The notes: generated by a model from the letters alone, not told the origin. A stretch of DNA of 64,000 nucleotides from Zantedeschia hybrid cultivar (GCA_030544215.1 JARZZO010000009.1:54989129-55053128); one strand, 5' to 3'. Positions 24,442 to 37,100 are shown, numbered from the stretch's first letter. Translations and numbers: made by a program.

Positions 24442-26713
24442 AAGAGAGCGGTACTGTCAGAATCCCTTCAAGGACGCTACGTTCTCTAGCATCTTTGATC
24501 CTCACAGTCCTAGCAGGCCTCCACCTCGGAAGCCTGCAGTGCCGAATTCTCCCAGCACAGGTCCAACTACTAAAGGCACGCTCTCTTATGAGCAAGTCAG
24601 TAGTATAAACAACAATTCGCCTCAATTCGTGAGGAGTCAACAACAGTATCAGAGGCCACCGCAGCCGAACCAGCAGGGATACAGACAGCAGCCGAACCCT
24701 CAATATCAGCAGCCCCAATATCAGCGACCTCAACAGCCTAGACAGCAACAGCAACAGCAACAGCAACAGCCATAGCAGCCGCCGCAACGGCAATTGCAGT
24801 ACCAGCCACCACAACAACAGCAGTATCAGCAACAGCAGCAGTATCAGCCGCGCGCACCGTCGGCATATCATAATGTCCCTCCTCCTGCTGACTACAACCA
24901 GTAGAGAAGACCTCCAAGCCCTAAGAGGGCAGAATACCCAGTCCTCCCAGAGTCCTTGGCGGACATTTTTAGTGCTCTAATGGCAGCTAATGTCTTAGTC
25001 CTGCCAAGAGAAAAGGCGATTTGGCCCCAGAATGCCGACACGTCTAGGTATTGCTATTTCCATAGGCAACCTGGACACACTATTGACACCTGCTTCCAAT
25101 TTAGAGATTACATTCATGATCTCAACGAGCAGGGCGGCATAGACTGGGAAGAAATGAAAAAATACATATCAGCCTTAAAAGCAAGAAGACCACAGCAGCA
25201 GCAGCAGCAAGTGAGAGCACCAGCACAAGCAGCACCACCACCGAACATGGGCATAGTGCAGAACCCACTTCCAGAGCATCAAAATCAAAACCAAGTTGCC
25301 CTTATTATGACAAATAGCCGGTCTGAGGCTAACCACGGGCAATAGTGGAGGATAGAGGACTCTTCCTCTATCTATTCAACGGGTCACATTTCGAGTACCG
25401 CAGAACAACCACCACGCCGCACCATCCATATACCCAGACCACAACCCATTACCATCACCCCTATACCAACACCTGCATACCACTCACCCGCACCCGCTAA
25501 CCCATTACCACCACCCGCTTTCCTCAAACCCATTACACCCCATACCACTACGCCTCCACTAAATAACCCCCCGCAAACCAACTACGCACCCCTCCTACCA
25601 TCCAGACCCCTACTTCGCATACCATTCCCTACTTCACCCGCTACCACTACCCCTTACCTAGATACCATCCAACCTTTTAAACCGCTATTACGCATGCCAT
25701 TCCCCACTTCATCTACCATCCAACCATCAAGGCCTTTAATCCGCACCGCGCCACCACCAACTAACCCCACGCCATCACCTACATACCAACACTCCACCCC
25801 ATCCACACCATCCAACCCTGCGGTACTCAAAGTATCACCCGGACCTTCCACGGCTGAGGAACATGCGCTCCGGAGTGGAAGGATTTTCAACAAAGTCTTT
25901 CCTCAGTCAACAGTTAGAGACGGCCCATCACAGCCGACAGAGGAATCACACAATGAAGAGAGTGCACCAGGCACTCAATATGATTTGTTGAAACATCTGG
26001 ACCGGACACCGGCATGGATCTCCGTGCTTGAACTGATTAAAAGATCAAAGACCCACCAAGAAGCTCTGATGGAATATCTGCAGAAGGTGATGGTCAACGA
26101 GGACGTGCCGGTGGAAAAGATTGCAGCACTATTAGTTCCTCAGGGGGACCAGCCCTCCATTTCATTTCATACATCGGAACTAGCACCGCCAGCAGCCAGA
26201 AGCATGGCTTTGAGCATCACGGTCAATATCTGCAAGAAGGCCGTGGATGCATGTCTGGTAGACACAGGGGCTTCGATCAATGTTTTACCTCCAAAGACCC
26301 TGGAACTGTGTGGTGTGCCCAAGGAAAAATGGCTACCTAGCCCCATCTCCGTGACGGCATATGATAATTCCACCCGTTCCCCTCTGGGAATGGTTTATTT
26401 GAAAGTAGAGCTAGGCCTTGTAGGTCATGCAGAGGTTGAATTTCACATCCTGAAAATCGACCCTTCTTTAAATGCCATTTTGGGTCGTCCTTACATAAAA
26501 ACTCTCGAGGGGATTCCCTCTACGAATCATCAATGCCTCAAATTCCCCTTTAAAGGACGAATTGTTAAAGTTACGAGCATGCCGATCCTTACTGCTGCTC
26601 ATACTTTGAATGTCAAATCCACTTCTTTACCTGGCCGACAACCTTTTCTGTCGGTATTACAAGTTTACCATCTAGTGGCTGATCCTCTGAAAACTACCAC
26701 TATTTCTCCTTAA
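24425..26713 (+). pseudogene. B1 Gag C-terminal part and aspartic protease
   Basis: One frame runs through a Gln/Pro-rich stretch, a Cys/His zinc-binding motif (CYFHRQPGHTIDTC, near 25052-25093), a Pro/Thr-rich spacer and an aspartic protease with the active site VDTGASINVLP (Asp codon at 26261) and the C-terminal signature ILGRPYI. TAG stops at 24773, 24902 and 25343 interrupt it; a TAA at 26711 ends it. Unlike E1, the protease active site is intact. It would process Gag-Pol in the particle. Confidence 0.85.
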
Positions 26714-26743
26714 CCGTTAAATGCCATAAAAAGGGGGAAGTGC

Positions 26744-27268
26744 ATGAGAACTCCAGGATGGAGAATAATGATGAAGAATGGCTATCAGCCTCGAAGAGGC
26801 CTGGGCACACAATTGCAAGGCAGGACCACTCATGTCAAAGATCACCGAGGAGCACCTGGAAGCGGCCTGGGCTATAGGCCGAGAAAAATGAAACAAGACA
26901 TTGTTCAGCAAGCAGAGAATGAAGGTGGCCAGAGAGTCTGGGAGACGATGTCTACACCGCCCAAGGAAGGTCGGGATCCCCTGACATGGACCCTATACAC
27001 TCATTTTGTAAAGGGGACCATAATAAGCCATGACAACACGGTGATCATTACTTCATGTCTTGACCTCCACGATATATATGGGAGAGACTTGGCTAGACAC
27101 TGCTCAGAACTACTTACGTACCAGTCCTTGGAGGCTCTGCGGCCTATGAAGAGGAGAAAATTCCAATATCCTGAATGTGAATGGTACAGGTGGTTCGATC
27201 TGAGAGACCTCTACATCGCGCTGAACAGACTGTTTCTAGATCCTGTAGAACCCAAGTGGCCGCCATAG
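26744..27268 (+). pseudogene. B1 G-patch domain segment
   Basis: The first ~45 residues have the Gly pattern of a G-patch (NGYQPRRGLGTQLQG ... GSGLGYRP), an RNA-binding module known next to the protease in some retroelements. It keeps the protease frame and continues into an acidic, Trp-containing region; the TAG at 27266 (likely a lost Trp) separates it from 27269-27739, which stays in frame. It probably formed part of one polyprotein with protease. Confidence 0.65.
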
Positions 27269-27653
27269 ATCGATGAGCTGATCGAAGGTCCTGGCGCTAT
27301 TTTTGACAAGAGGATACTGCTGTCAGAAGAGACTGATGAAGGGGAGCCAGATGACCCCTATGAAGCTAGCTACACCACGGATCTGCTTTGGAGGGGGACT
27401 TATCCTTCTCATATTTTCATGCTTCACACCTTGTTTCGTACTTTGCTCTTGACCCCGACTTGGTCGTGGGTCATCATTGAAGACATTCCACGGGCCCCGC
27501 CCGTTATGATTGCTCTGTCCCCTCGGGACCTCATTCCACCACCTCCTCTCGATCTAGAGAGGATGTATGATTTAATCTTGGACATACTACTGAATGATCC
27601 CCCTAATCCCTTGGCCTTAGTGCCACTTCCTCCATCTAATTCTCCTTCTATTC
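27269..27653 (+). pseudogene. B1 linker between G-patch region and reverse transcriptase
   Basis: The gag-protease frame continues open to 27739, rich in Pro and Leu with no domain I recognise, while the reverse-transcriptase frame starts at 27654. The overlap of 86 bp in a different frame could be natural frameshifting or a single indel; one copy cannot decide. Confidence 0.4.
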
Positions 27654-29957
27654 ATGTTCATTCCTGTTTTATGCTTAACTCCTCTATTGTCCAAAAAAAA
27701 CGCCAATTTGGCAACAAATTCTTCCCAGATCCTCATTGAGGAAACCTTTTACTTGGCCGATTACACCCCATCGTGCGGATTTTTTGGTCAAGATTCTCTT
27801 CTAGATATACTCTGCCCCTCCCCTCGAGAGGATTCTCCTGTATTTCCATTTGTATCCCATGATTTTCATTCTGCTTCATCTTCATTAGGTCAGAATAGGG
27901 AGTCTAGTGAAGTTAGGAAGTCTAGTTCTAGGCAAGTTAATCAGGTTAGGAAGTCTAGAAAGCCTAAGGGTAGGCGGATTCTAGATAGATACCTCCAGGA
28001 CTTAGCTAATAGATGCTTTTCTTGCTCTTTAATCCCTCAGTTATTGGAAAATCCCATTCAGATGCCAGAAGAATGTATGAACGATGAGTTAGTCAATGAT
28101 GGATATGGGGTGTATGAATTGATATATGAAAAAGACCCCATTGTCGAAGATGAAGAAGATGACGAGGACGTAGCTGAGGCATATGCCAGTGGAGTGAAGA
28201 GATTCGACGAACCCCCAGCTGCCGTAGAAGAACCCACCAGAGAAATCAATTTTGGGACTGAAGACGAACCTAAGGTTGTCGTCGTCAGTAAGAATCTTTC
28301 CGAAGAGGATGAGAAGGCAATGGTACAAGTACTTAAGGACTATAAGGACACTTTCTCCTGGAGTTATGAAGATATGCCGGGGTTAGACTCGTCATTAGTG
28401 GAACACAAATTGACATTGAAGGATGGAGCTAGCCCTGTCAAGCAGAAGTTAAGGCGATTCCACCCGCAAATGGCTCTAAAGATGAAGGAAGAGGTCGACA
28501 AGCTACATAAAGCCAAATTTATTAGAGTTGTCCTCTATCCACAATGGGTGGCCAACATAGTCCCAGTTATGAAGAAGGACGAGAAGGTCAGGATTTGCAT
28601 TGACTTCCGAGATCTAAACCGGGCGTGTCCTAAAGATGATTTTCCGTTGCCCCATATTGACGTACTTGTTGATAACACTGCTGGCTATGAGACTTTATCA
28701 TTTATGGATGGGTTTTCAAGATACAATCAGATCAAATTGGCAGAAGAAGATCCGGAAAAGACATCATTCACTACACCTTGGGGAACATACTGCTATGTTG
28801 TCATGCCATTTGGATTAAAGAATGCTGGAGCCACTTATCAGATGGCTATGATGGCAATATTTCACGACATAATGCACATAGATCTAGAAGTGTATGTGGA
28901 TGATTTATTGGTTAAATCTAAAACGAAGGCTGAGCATGCCAAAGTTTTGGCAAGAGTGTTAGAGAGATCAAGGGAGTATCAGTTAAAGATGAATCCCAAG
29001 AAATGTGTATTCGGGGTATCTTCAGGGAAATTACTTGGATTCATTGTCAGCAAATGGGGAATTGAGATCGATCCCAACAAGGCGAAGGCTATCAGAGAGA
29101 TGCCACCTCCTAAGAACTTGAAGGAATTAAGAGGATTAATCGGGAGATTGCAATTTATTCGCCGTTTTGTCTCCCAGCACTCACAAAGGTGTAAGCCGTT
29201 CTACGAGCTTACCAAGCCAGGAGTCAAATTCGATTGGGACGATAAGTGTCAGGACGCATTCGATGGATTAAAGAATTATTTGGCAAGTCCTCCTGTTTTG
29301 AGACCACCATCTCCAGGCAAACCATTGATACTTTACATTTTTGTCCTGGATGATGCTGTGGGGGCTGTCCTAGCACAAGAGGATGAAGAAGGAAAGGAGA
29401 GGGCAGCCTACTATCTCTCCAAACTTCTCAACCCCGCTGAGCAGAGATATACAGCGATGGAGAAAACATGTGCAGCATTGGTTTGGGTTGTTCAGAAATT
29501 GAAGCATTATTTTCTAGCCCATGAAGTCCATCTCATCACTAGGATGAATCCGATCAAATTTCTTCTGGAGAAATCTGTCCTTACTGACAGGTTAGCGCGA
29601 TGGCAAAGCTTTCTATCTCAATTCGATATCACTTACATTCAGCAGAAAGCGATCAAAGGCTATGCCATAGCAGAACATCTCGCTCATCACCCCCTTCCTC
29701 GTTTTGATCCAGTCCAATTGGAGTTTTCGGATGAGGAACTGATGTCCATAGACCAAATCAGAGATGATATGTGGACTCTGCATTTTGACGGAGCTCTGAA
29801 TTCCCATCGAAAGGGTATTGGCATTGTTTTGTTATCACCCGAAGGTATCACCATTCCACAAGCATTTCAGCTTGACTTTCCAGTCACCAACAATATAGCT
29901 GAATACGAGGCGCTCCTTGATGGCCTCGAGGTTGCTCATTCCCATAGTGTTACCTAA
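27654..29957 (+). pseudogene. B1 reverse transcriptase, RNase H and start of second RNase H
   Basis: A 767-residue open frame: RT blocks WVANIVPVMKKDEKVR, CIDFRDLNRACPKDDFP, LSFMDGFSRYNQI and an intact YVDDLLVKSK; RNase H (LILYIFVLDDAVGAVL, ALVWVVQKLKHYFL); then the second RNase H (LHFDGALNSHRKG, NNIAEYEALLDGL). The TAA at 29955 cuts the second RNase H, and the frame continues in the next entry. The RT itself looks complete. Confidence 0.9.
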
Positions 29958-29966
29958 CTCAGGATT

Positions 29967-30254
29967 GTGGGTGATAGCCAATTGATTCTTCGCCAAGTGT
30001 TAACCAAGTATCGAACCCTTGATCCCAAACTCAAGCCTTATCAAGAACTGGCTTCTGCTTATTCAAAGTTGTTCACTAAATTGATCTTCATCCATGTCCC
30101 TAGGAATCAGAACATCTTAGCTGACGCTCTAGCTTTACTTGCATCCTCTCTTGATTTTTCAATCAGCATGCAATCTGAATCAATCATAGTTCATAAGCGT
30201 CTTTCACCCGCCGTGAAGGACCCTTCATTTCTTAGAACTAAGGAAAAATTCTGA
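29967..30254 (+). pseudogene. B1 second RNase H, C-terminal part
   Basis: Same frame as the reverse transcriptase after one stop codon. It has VGDSQLI and HVPRNQNILADALA, the later acidic motifs of the RNase H fold. A frameshift at about 30250 ends it. Confidence 0.8.
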
Positions 30255-30616
30255 AGAAAGTCAGAAATGGAGATATCGTGGAAAAGAGAGAAATCATGTT
30301 GATGGAGCTGTTAGAAGAGATGGATGATGAATAGAAGCCATGGTATTATGAAATTGCCAAGTATTGTGAAGATCAATCGTATCCTGAAGAAGCCACAACT
30401 GAGGAGAAAAGGGCTATCAGGAGAGTTGCTGAAATGGTTGTCAAAAGGATTTTTGTAAAACCTAGTGGTCTACGTTCTAAGTTCCAACCCAACTGGAAAG
30501 GACCTTATGTCATATCACATGCTTTTCCTGGTAACGCTTATCGTCTTGTTAATGCAGAAGGAGAAGAGCTAACTCACCCCTGGAACGGTTTACATCTTAA
30601 GAAATACTACCCTTAG
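30255..30616 (+). pseudogene. B1 integrase remnant (core deleted)
   Basis: The first part is the linker normally found just before integrase (KPWYYEIAKYCED). It runs at about 30440 straight into the C-terminal GPY module (KFQPNWKGPYVISHAFPGNAYRL ... YYP). The zinc-binding region and catalytic core are missing, a loss of roughly 1 kb by comparison with E1. No obvious repeat marks the breakpoint. A TAG near 30330 also interrupts the linker. This copy could not supply its own integrase. Confidence 0.85.
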
Positions 30617-31930
30617 GTTAAAGAGTCGATCAGCATGGTACAAAGACCAGTGGAATCAGAAAATTTATAAACTCAAATTTCCTTATCAGTCTGGATAATT
30701 TAATTCCAAACACGTTACTACACACACTGACACGTTTGATTCGTAAGTAACAAGAGATGCCAAGTCTTAAGGAATACCGAAAGCTTGACTAAAAGTGTAA
30801 AGTACAAATCATTCATTTTAAAGCAAAATTATGTTTTTACACTCGGCCCATGATGTCGGAACGAGGCTTAGAATAGACTACCAAGAATACCCACCATCTT
30901 AGTAGGAGGCCGTCATAAAAAAAAAGGGGGAGATCCGTCCCAAAGAAAAGAATAGAAAAAGCAAAAGCAAAAGGCAAAAGCCAAACGTCAAATCAAAAGG
31001 CCATCACATTACAAACGTTACATCAAGGCCATGAAATGAAACAAAAGGGAACGCAAGGTCGATAAATACCCCGGAAAAAAAATGACCGAACCCTAACAGA
31101 TATTAGGGTAAGAAAGGAACATCTTTTTAGGACTCCGGAACCTTCTCGTGGGCTTTCTAAATCAATTCTTCCTTTCTTTCTAAAGAGGCGTACTCCAAAC
31201 TTAAGGAACAACTAAGATTGACTGAAGGTCAAATCATCAAATAGGATCACGAATGGAAACAAAAGTTCAAACACGATGGATTTAAGTTAAATTATTAAAG
31301 AACAATTTGGGAATTAAGTTAATAAATGAATATGATCTTTTGATCTAAGTACCATGCTGGTCTTTTAGTTCACATCATATTTCAAAAGTCCAAAAAAATA
31401 CATATGTCAAAATAAAAGAAAATACATACTTCAAAATCCAAAAAAAATACATATGTAAAAATAAAAAAAAATACATACTTCAAAATCCAAAAAACAATAC
31501 ATACCCTAAAATTCAAAAAAAATACATATTTAAAAAATTCAAAAAAATACATATTTCAAAACCCAAACAAAAGTGAACATTTCAAAACAAACAAAATTTT
31601 TTCAATTAGCATTTGCTTATTGCATGTTTCATTCCTTTTATTTTAAGTGAGCATCTGTCTGCTTGTATGTTGCATCTTTGCTTACAGTTCAATTACCTTT
31701 TTTTGATAAAGGCTATGCCCTTTGACTCTCCACTAAGAAAGAAATCGATCGACCGTTCACTCGGTCAGGCAAGGGGCTAAGCCTAAATAGATACTTAACC
31801 TGTTTGTTAAGTGACATGCAGGACACAAGGCAAGCACATGGAATGCAAGGTTGGAAGCCAAAAGTTTCATGTATATCATCAAAAGGTGTTTTGTACATGA
31901 TACACAAAAGAAAAGAAAATACATGAGCCC
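30617..31930. other. B1 non-coding spacer with AT-rich repeat
   Basis: No gene is supported between the sense pol remnant and the end of antisense gene 2. At about 31385-31565 the word AAAATACATAT/C followed by TTCAAAATCC recurs about eight times at 22-31 bp spacing. Confidence 0.65.
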
Positions 31931-34787
31931 TCAAGGCCGGCTCTCCCCTTCGCCCTCATCAAGCTGACTTTGAGCCTCGTCAAGTGCATCCGGTGCTGGT
32001 CCTCTGCTGGGAGGTGGAGGTGGTCCCATCGCACTCGGCCCTGCCTGGCCGGACGACATGGCGACACTAGCAGTGAAAACGCTTACCAAACCACGATCGG
32101 CAGCCCGCTGCCGGGCTCACTGATACCTCTCCTCCACCATCTTGCACTCGTGCTCAGCTACCGACAGGCGACCCTGAAGACTCTCCAGTCGGAGGCGGTC
32201 GCGGTCTCTCTCCTCAGTCAGGATCTCCAGGCGAACCTGGAGACGTGCAAGATCCCCGGTGGAGAGACGAGCCACCTGCTCCTCCAAAGCTTGAATCCGC
32301 GCAGCGTTAGCTTCAGCACGGGCAGCTGCTGCACGAGAGTGCTCCAGCTCCGCTTCAGCCCTCTGAAGGGCTTCCTGAAGCTCAGCAACCTGCAGGAGAA
32401 GTCATTGTTAGTCCAAGGCGATCAAGCAATCAAAAGCTAAATTCAGGAATCAAAGGGAAAAAACTTACCCGAGCGGCACGATCCTCCTCCGCAAGGGAAG
32501 CTCGGTGGATGGCGGAGGCAAGCTGGCTCTGGAGGTCTGCCAGAGCAGCCTCATGAGCAGCAGAGGAAGAGGACGATGATGCTCCATATGTAGGGGGAGC
32601 CGCCTGGGTGTAGACGGCTCGCTGCACTAAAAGACAACCGTCAGTTGTTAATCGCCAAAACAATTAATTAATCAAAACATTCATTCATACATACCAGGTC
32701 GAACAGCTCCTTTTGGACCTACGCTAGCTAGGCCTCCGCATCATGTAGACAGGCCCGGAGGTCGATGATGACCGCATCACGTGCATCCTACATATCACAC
32801 ATACATACATTCATTCACAAATATAAATCAAGATAATAATAAAATGAAAGACGCATAAATGTATACTTACATCGAGTGGTCGGAGGAGCCGAAGCTGATC
32901 GGCGTAGTGGGCCCGGTACTGCTGGAGGTAGGCCTCGCTACTCTCCGCACGGGACTCCACCTGAACGCCTCGGCGGTGCCAGTCCTCGTATTGCTCCGGG
33001 AACTTGGCACGCCAATCGGTGAGGGATTGCCTACCCCTCATGCTCCTCCCGACATCCTCCGGGACCTCCTCGTCGATCCATTCCTGGTGGAGGCCCAGGG
33101 TCCTCATCACGAGTCGGAGGCGGAGGGGCTCGATCTCGTTCAGGCAGTGCAGCCACATTTGCCTGCCGAACCTCCTCCTACCAGCGGTCACCCACGGCTG
33201 ACCCTCCTCGCCCATATCGAGGTACAGGCGCCAGATCACCTGCATATAAGTTAGATGCATTCATATAAATAACTTGCATTTAATGAATGAAAAAATTACA
33301 TTTAATGAACAAAACTGAACAAATTAAAGACTTACCAACAACTCGGGGTAATCGAGGAACTGACGGCGGAGGGCTGTCAGCTGGTGGTGCTGTGGCGCTG
33401 TATCCACGATTGGCTGCCAACGGCAGGCCAATGGGACAGCGCCCGGTCTCGCGATCCTCGCTCTGCTAAGTGGAAAGTAGTGATAGCTCCAAACCGGCAT
33501 TCATGAACATATAGGTTAGTAAAGCATCATATCACATCGCATTGCATAAACAAATAATAAAACAACTTGATACCTGAAGGAACGGCGAGAAACCGCTGAC
33601 GGTGGTCTCACGGTCCGGCGTGACCGCAGAGAGATCAGCAAAGAGGTGGGCTAGAAGGGCCGCACCCCAGGCGTACTCCCTTAGACTCTCTAAGTCATCT
33701 AGCAGGTACAAGAATCTACAGTGGATATGGTCGCCCTTCGTACCGAAGAGCAACCGACCAAAGAAGAAAACTAAAAAGACTCTCAGCTGTCTATCTACCT
33801 CCTTCCCCTGACTAGGGTCGGTACAATATACGGCGGAGGAAGACTTAGCTAATCTATCTCTGAACTCCTCCCGGGACTCATCTGATCGACGCCGGGGCTC
33901 ATCCAGTCCTAGGACAGCCTCTACCTCTACCCTAGGGACCATCTTAGACTCCCTGCCTAGGCTGGACACCTCAATACTTAATAGTGCCTCTGCCAATCCC
34001 TGGTAGTTGGGGTAAGTCACCCCACTTACCGGTCGGCCCTCTGCCCTGAGGCCAGTGATCCTGGCCACATCCTCTAGGGTGGGGACCATATGTCCCCACG
34101 GCATTAGGAAAGTCTTGCTTTCTGCATGCCACCTCTCCCGCAGCGCCTGCAGGAGGACTAGATTGAGCCAAAACGATTCGATATCTAAGACTTCACCGAA
34201 CCCCATCCGGCGCAGGCGCGCCTTCTGAAAGTCCGGGAGTCCCCTATAGGCACCTATGACTAAGTCCCAACTAATTCTTGCTCTCATTGTCCCCTGCAAT
34301 TAAAAACAAAGAACTGCATCAGTTAGTAAACATAAAAACAAACAAAACATTTCTGGATTAAAAGGCGTCGAGCCACTTGGACGTCTATTGAAAGGCGTCC
34401 ACATGTACTGACGTGATTTGAACTCATTTTCTGCCTAATTAAAATTGGGAATTTAGCCCTGAATGGCGTCGGACCAGGGCGACGCCGTTTGAACGGCGTC
34501 ACCTGGTCTGGACGCCTTTCAAGGCCGAATCTCGGGTTCTTTAAGAACCCCTTTCTTCCCTCTTTTCCTCACCCCATTCAAACCACAAGAGAACTTACCA
34601 GGTGGGAGGCTTCCTCCTCTTCTTCTCCTTCCTCGACCGCCACTGGTGGAGGGATTTCTTCCTCCAAGAATGACGCTGCCTCGACAAGTGTGGCCGGCAC
34701 CTCTTCGGGGGCTTCTTCCACGGGAGCCGCCGTTCGCCACCTCTTGGCTAGCGCCTTGGTTTTTCGGGAGCCTTCCTCACGTTCCAT
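31931..34787 (-). pseudogene. B1 antisense gene 2: plant mobile domain plus coiled coil, seven exons
   Basis: Inferred exons on the minus strand: 34787-34599, 34293-33574, 33465-33336, 33239-32871, 32787-32695, 32626-32469, 32389-31931. Exon 1 encodes an acidic start; exon 2 has the plant mobile domain signature (WHAESKTFLMPWGHMVPTLED, GLRAEGRPVSG); exons 3-4 continue it with Trp-rich blocks; exons 6-7 form a long Ala/Glu/Leu/Arg coiled coil. Exon phases fit except at exon 2/3, which disagree by one base. TAG stops lie in exon 5 (two, near 32730) and a TGA in exon 7. The protein resembles the transposase-derived mobile domain family; its role in the element is unknown. B2 keeps exons 1-2. Confidence 0.65.
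34294..34598 (-). other. Intron 1 of B1 antisense gene 2
   Basis: GTAAGT donor and TTAATTGCAG acceptor; exon phase is zero on both sides. It carries two pairs of dyads (34364-34415 and 34465-34516). The B2 copy (58130-58442) has the same borders and also two dyad pairs, with different apex sequences. Confidence 0.7.
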
Positions 34788-34799
34788 GGAGTTGAAAGA

Positions 34800-35699
34800 A
34801 GGAGTTTTTGAGGAAGAAAGGGGCAAGAAATCGCCGGAGAGATCGCCGGAGCTCGAGGAGAGAGAAAGTAAGGGAGAAAGTGAGGAAGAAAGGGGGGCCT
34901 TCGTGGGTCTGTAAACGAAAGGTTAAGAGGCGTCGACTCCAGTAGATGCGTTTTAGGGCGCATAAGTTGAGGCGGCAAGGCCAGCTGTTTAAAATTGAGT
35001 GAAAAGCGTCCATCTGGGCTGACGCGTTTCAGGTTACCGCCAATGCTGGTCAGAACCGTACGCAGCATGATGATGAAAGGCGTCTTTACATACAGACGCG
35101 TTTTAGGGTATTAATCACAAAATTAATGACAGAGTCCTGGAAAAAGTAGGAGAGAGAGAGTTGAAAGGCGTCTGTACTTGTAGACGCATTTTAAGGTTAA
35201 ATTGGGATTTTGAGGATTAATTATGGATGAAAGGCATCTGGACTGATAGACGCTTTTTAAGGTTAAATTGGGATTTTGAGGATTAATTATAGTTGAAAGG
35301 CGTCTTGTCTTGTAGACGCAATTTAATGTTAAATCGGGATTTTGAGGATTAATTTGAATTTTGGAAATTGAATTATCTTTAAAAGGCATCTTTCTGAGTG
35401 GACGCGTTTTACATTTAACAAACCCGAACTGACAGATTTTAAAGAAAAATCCAATTTTTGCTAAGGGAAAAATCACGAACACATCACAGGAAGTTGAAGG
35501 AAGATTTCAAGGCATGAAAAATGATTCTTTATTCAATGAAATCTTTTATTACATCAAAAAGAAAAAAGAAAAGAAAAGAGGATGCTTAAGGAAGAATTTC
35601 ATGAAGTTCTTGAATGTATGGAAATATCAATCATCTATCTCTATTTTTAGAGGATTTTACACGATAACTGAAGTCAAGGTTCGACAAAGTAGTGATAAG
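34800..35699. repeat. Dyad cluster between the two B1 antisense genes
   Basis: No gene here. Seven dyads with the exact 10-nt apex lie at 34929, 35005, 35079, 35167, 35233, 35299 and 35385. Between several of them a unit of about 65 bp (AAATTGGGATTTTGAGGATTAATT) is repeated three times, so part of the cluster arose by tandem duplication. Confidence 0.85.
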
Positions 35700-36966
35700 T
35701 TATGTGGCTTCATAATCTTCATCGGATTCCAAAGCACGCCTCTTGATCGGGGATGTAAGGGAGAACTCGGGGAATTCATGACGGTTCAAACTAAGTTGAG
35801 TAAGGCACCGATGAGGATTGTATAACACGAACTTGGTGGCCCCAATCAACTTGAGATCTGCTCCCGCTGCACGGCGCACTCTAATAGGCTTCCCAATAAG
35901 AGCGAGTGGAGAAGAGTCAAACATGTTAGATGTCATACATCTCAGATGCTCCCTCCCGGCTCGGGTCTTGAGCTTTGGGACTTTATTGACCATGCGCTCG
36001 TTGAACTTCATGATGTTGGCGATGCAGTGGATTGAACTATTCATGTAAATTTGGGATGGTCTTGGAGACATCCTCGTGCAGTACTCAAACTTGAAGTGTA
36101 GTTCAACCCACAGAGCAAAAAGTAACATGCACCCGTAAGGAGGACGACCTGTGGACGCCGTAGAAAGCCCACTGTAGAGATAAGCCAAGAGCGCAGTACT
36201 AATGGATTTCCCCTCAAAGATCGCGCAGATAGCATTAACCTGATCATCTTCCAAGATGTTGTCCTGCGCAGGGAAGAATAGAGCACCGGCAAGGCATGTG
36301 ACGAAAGCTTTCGTCACATCTTCAAATTCGTCCTCCCTTAGATCATCGATCTCGTACTGAGTCCACTCAGCGAGCTTTGCGAGATTGATCCCTTTGTTGG
36401 TAAGGCACCCTTTAGCTTCTGAAGGATCCTTCATTATTGATGTCAACAATTGTTGACCGGTGATTCTTTCTCTCGTTAAAGCCATCTTATCTTTAGTCTT
36501 TGGAAGACCCAATAAGAGCTCCGCTTCCTCCAAAAGGATGGTGCACTCAAAGTCTTGGAAGAAGAACGTATGGGTTTGGGGATGCCAACGCTCGATCAAA
36601 GCACCCATAGCCTCCCAGTCTACGTTCGGGCTCTTGTAGTGTTTGGCAAGCACCACTAGTCCTTGAAGGTTCCACTTGGAGATGAAAACTTCCATGGAAA
36701 GTTTAACACTTTTAGCAAGTTTGCGAATCCAAGGGAGAGAGGTGAATCTCCTTGGATCGGGAAACATGGGGAAAGTCTGAAAACAAAAGGAAGGATTGAA
36801 GAGTTTGAAGAGCAAGATCAATTGAAGAATATGAAGGAACAAGAAGAAGAATTGAAGGGAAGTTAATTCAACTTACTTGAAGATTGGGATCCCTTCCAAT
36901 AAGGTGATTCTCCACGTCGGAGATCTTCTCCAGCGTCCTCTTCATCCTCTTGTTTGAAGAACTCAT
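35700..36966 (-). CDS. B1 antisense gene 1: DUF7745-like protein, two exons, intact
   Basis: Exon 1 is 36966-36877 (90 bp, ATG at 36966), the intron 36876-36777 (GTAAGT..TTTTCAG), exon 2 36776-35700; phases match and 388 codons are open. A segment WHPQTHTFFFQDFECTILLEE followed by LLGLP, then FFPAQDN and GCMLLFALWVELHF, resembles plant mobile-domain-related proteins often annotated DUF7745. Exon 1 is a charged helix (SNKRMKRTLEK). It lies opposite to the element's own transcript, between pol and the 3' LTR, and the B2 copy has the same exon lengths. This is the only B1 gene with no visible lesion. Function unknown; possibly a DNA- or RNA-binding regulator, which is inference. Confidence 0.7.
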
Positions 36967-37100
36967 CCTCTTTCCCGGATTTCTTCCTCCTTGAAGCTTG
37001 AAAACCTTGAAGACTTTGGAAAACCTTGAAATATTGAAGGAAAACTCAACTTTGGATCTTTAGATTGTGGTAGGATTGCTTGGAAACAACTTAATGGTGT

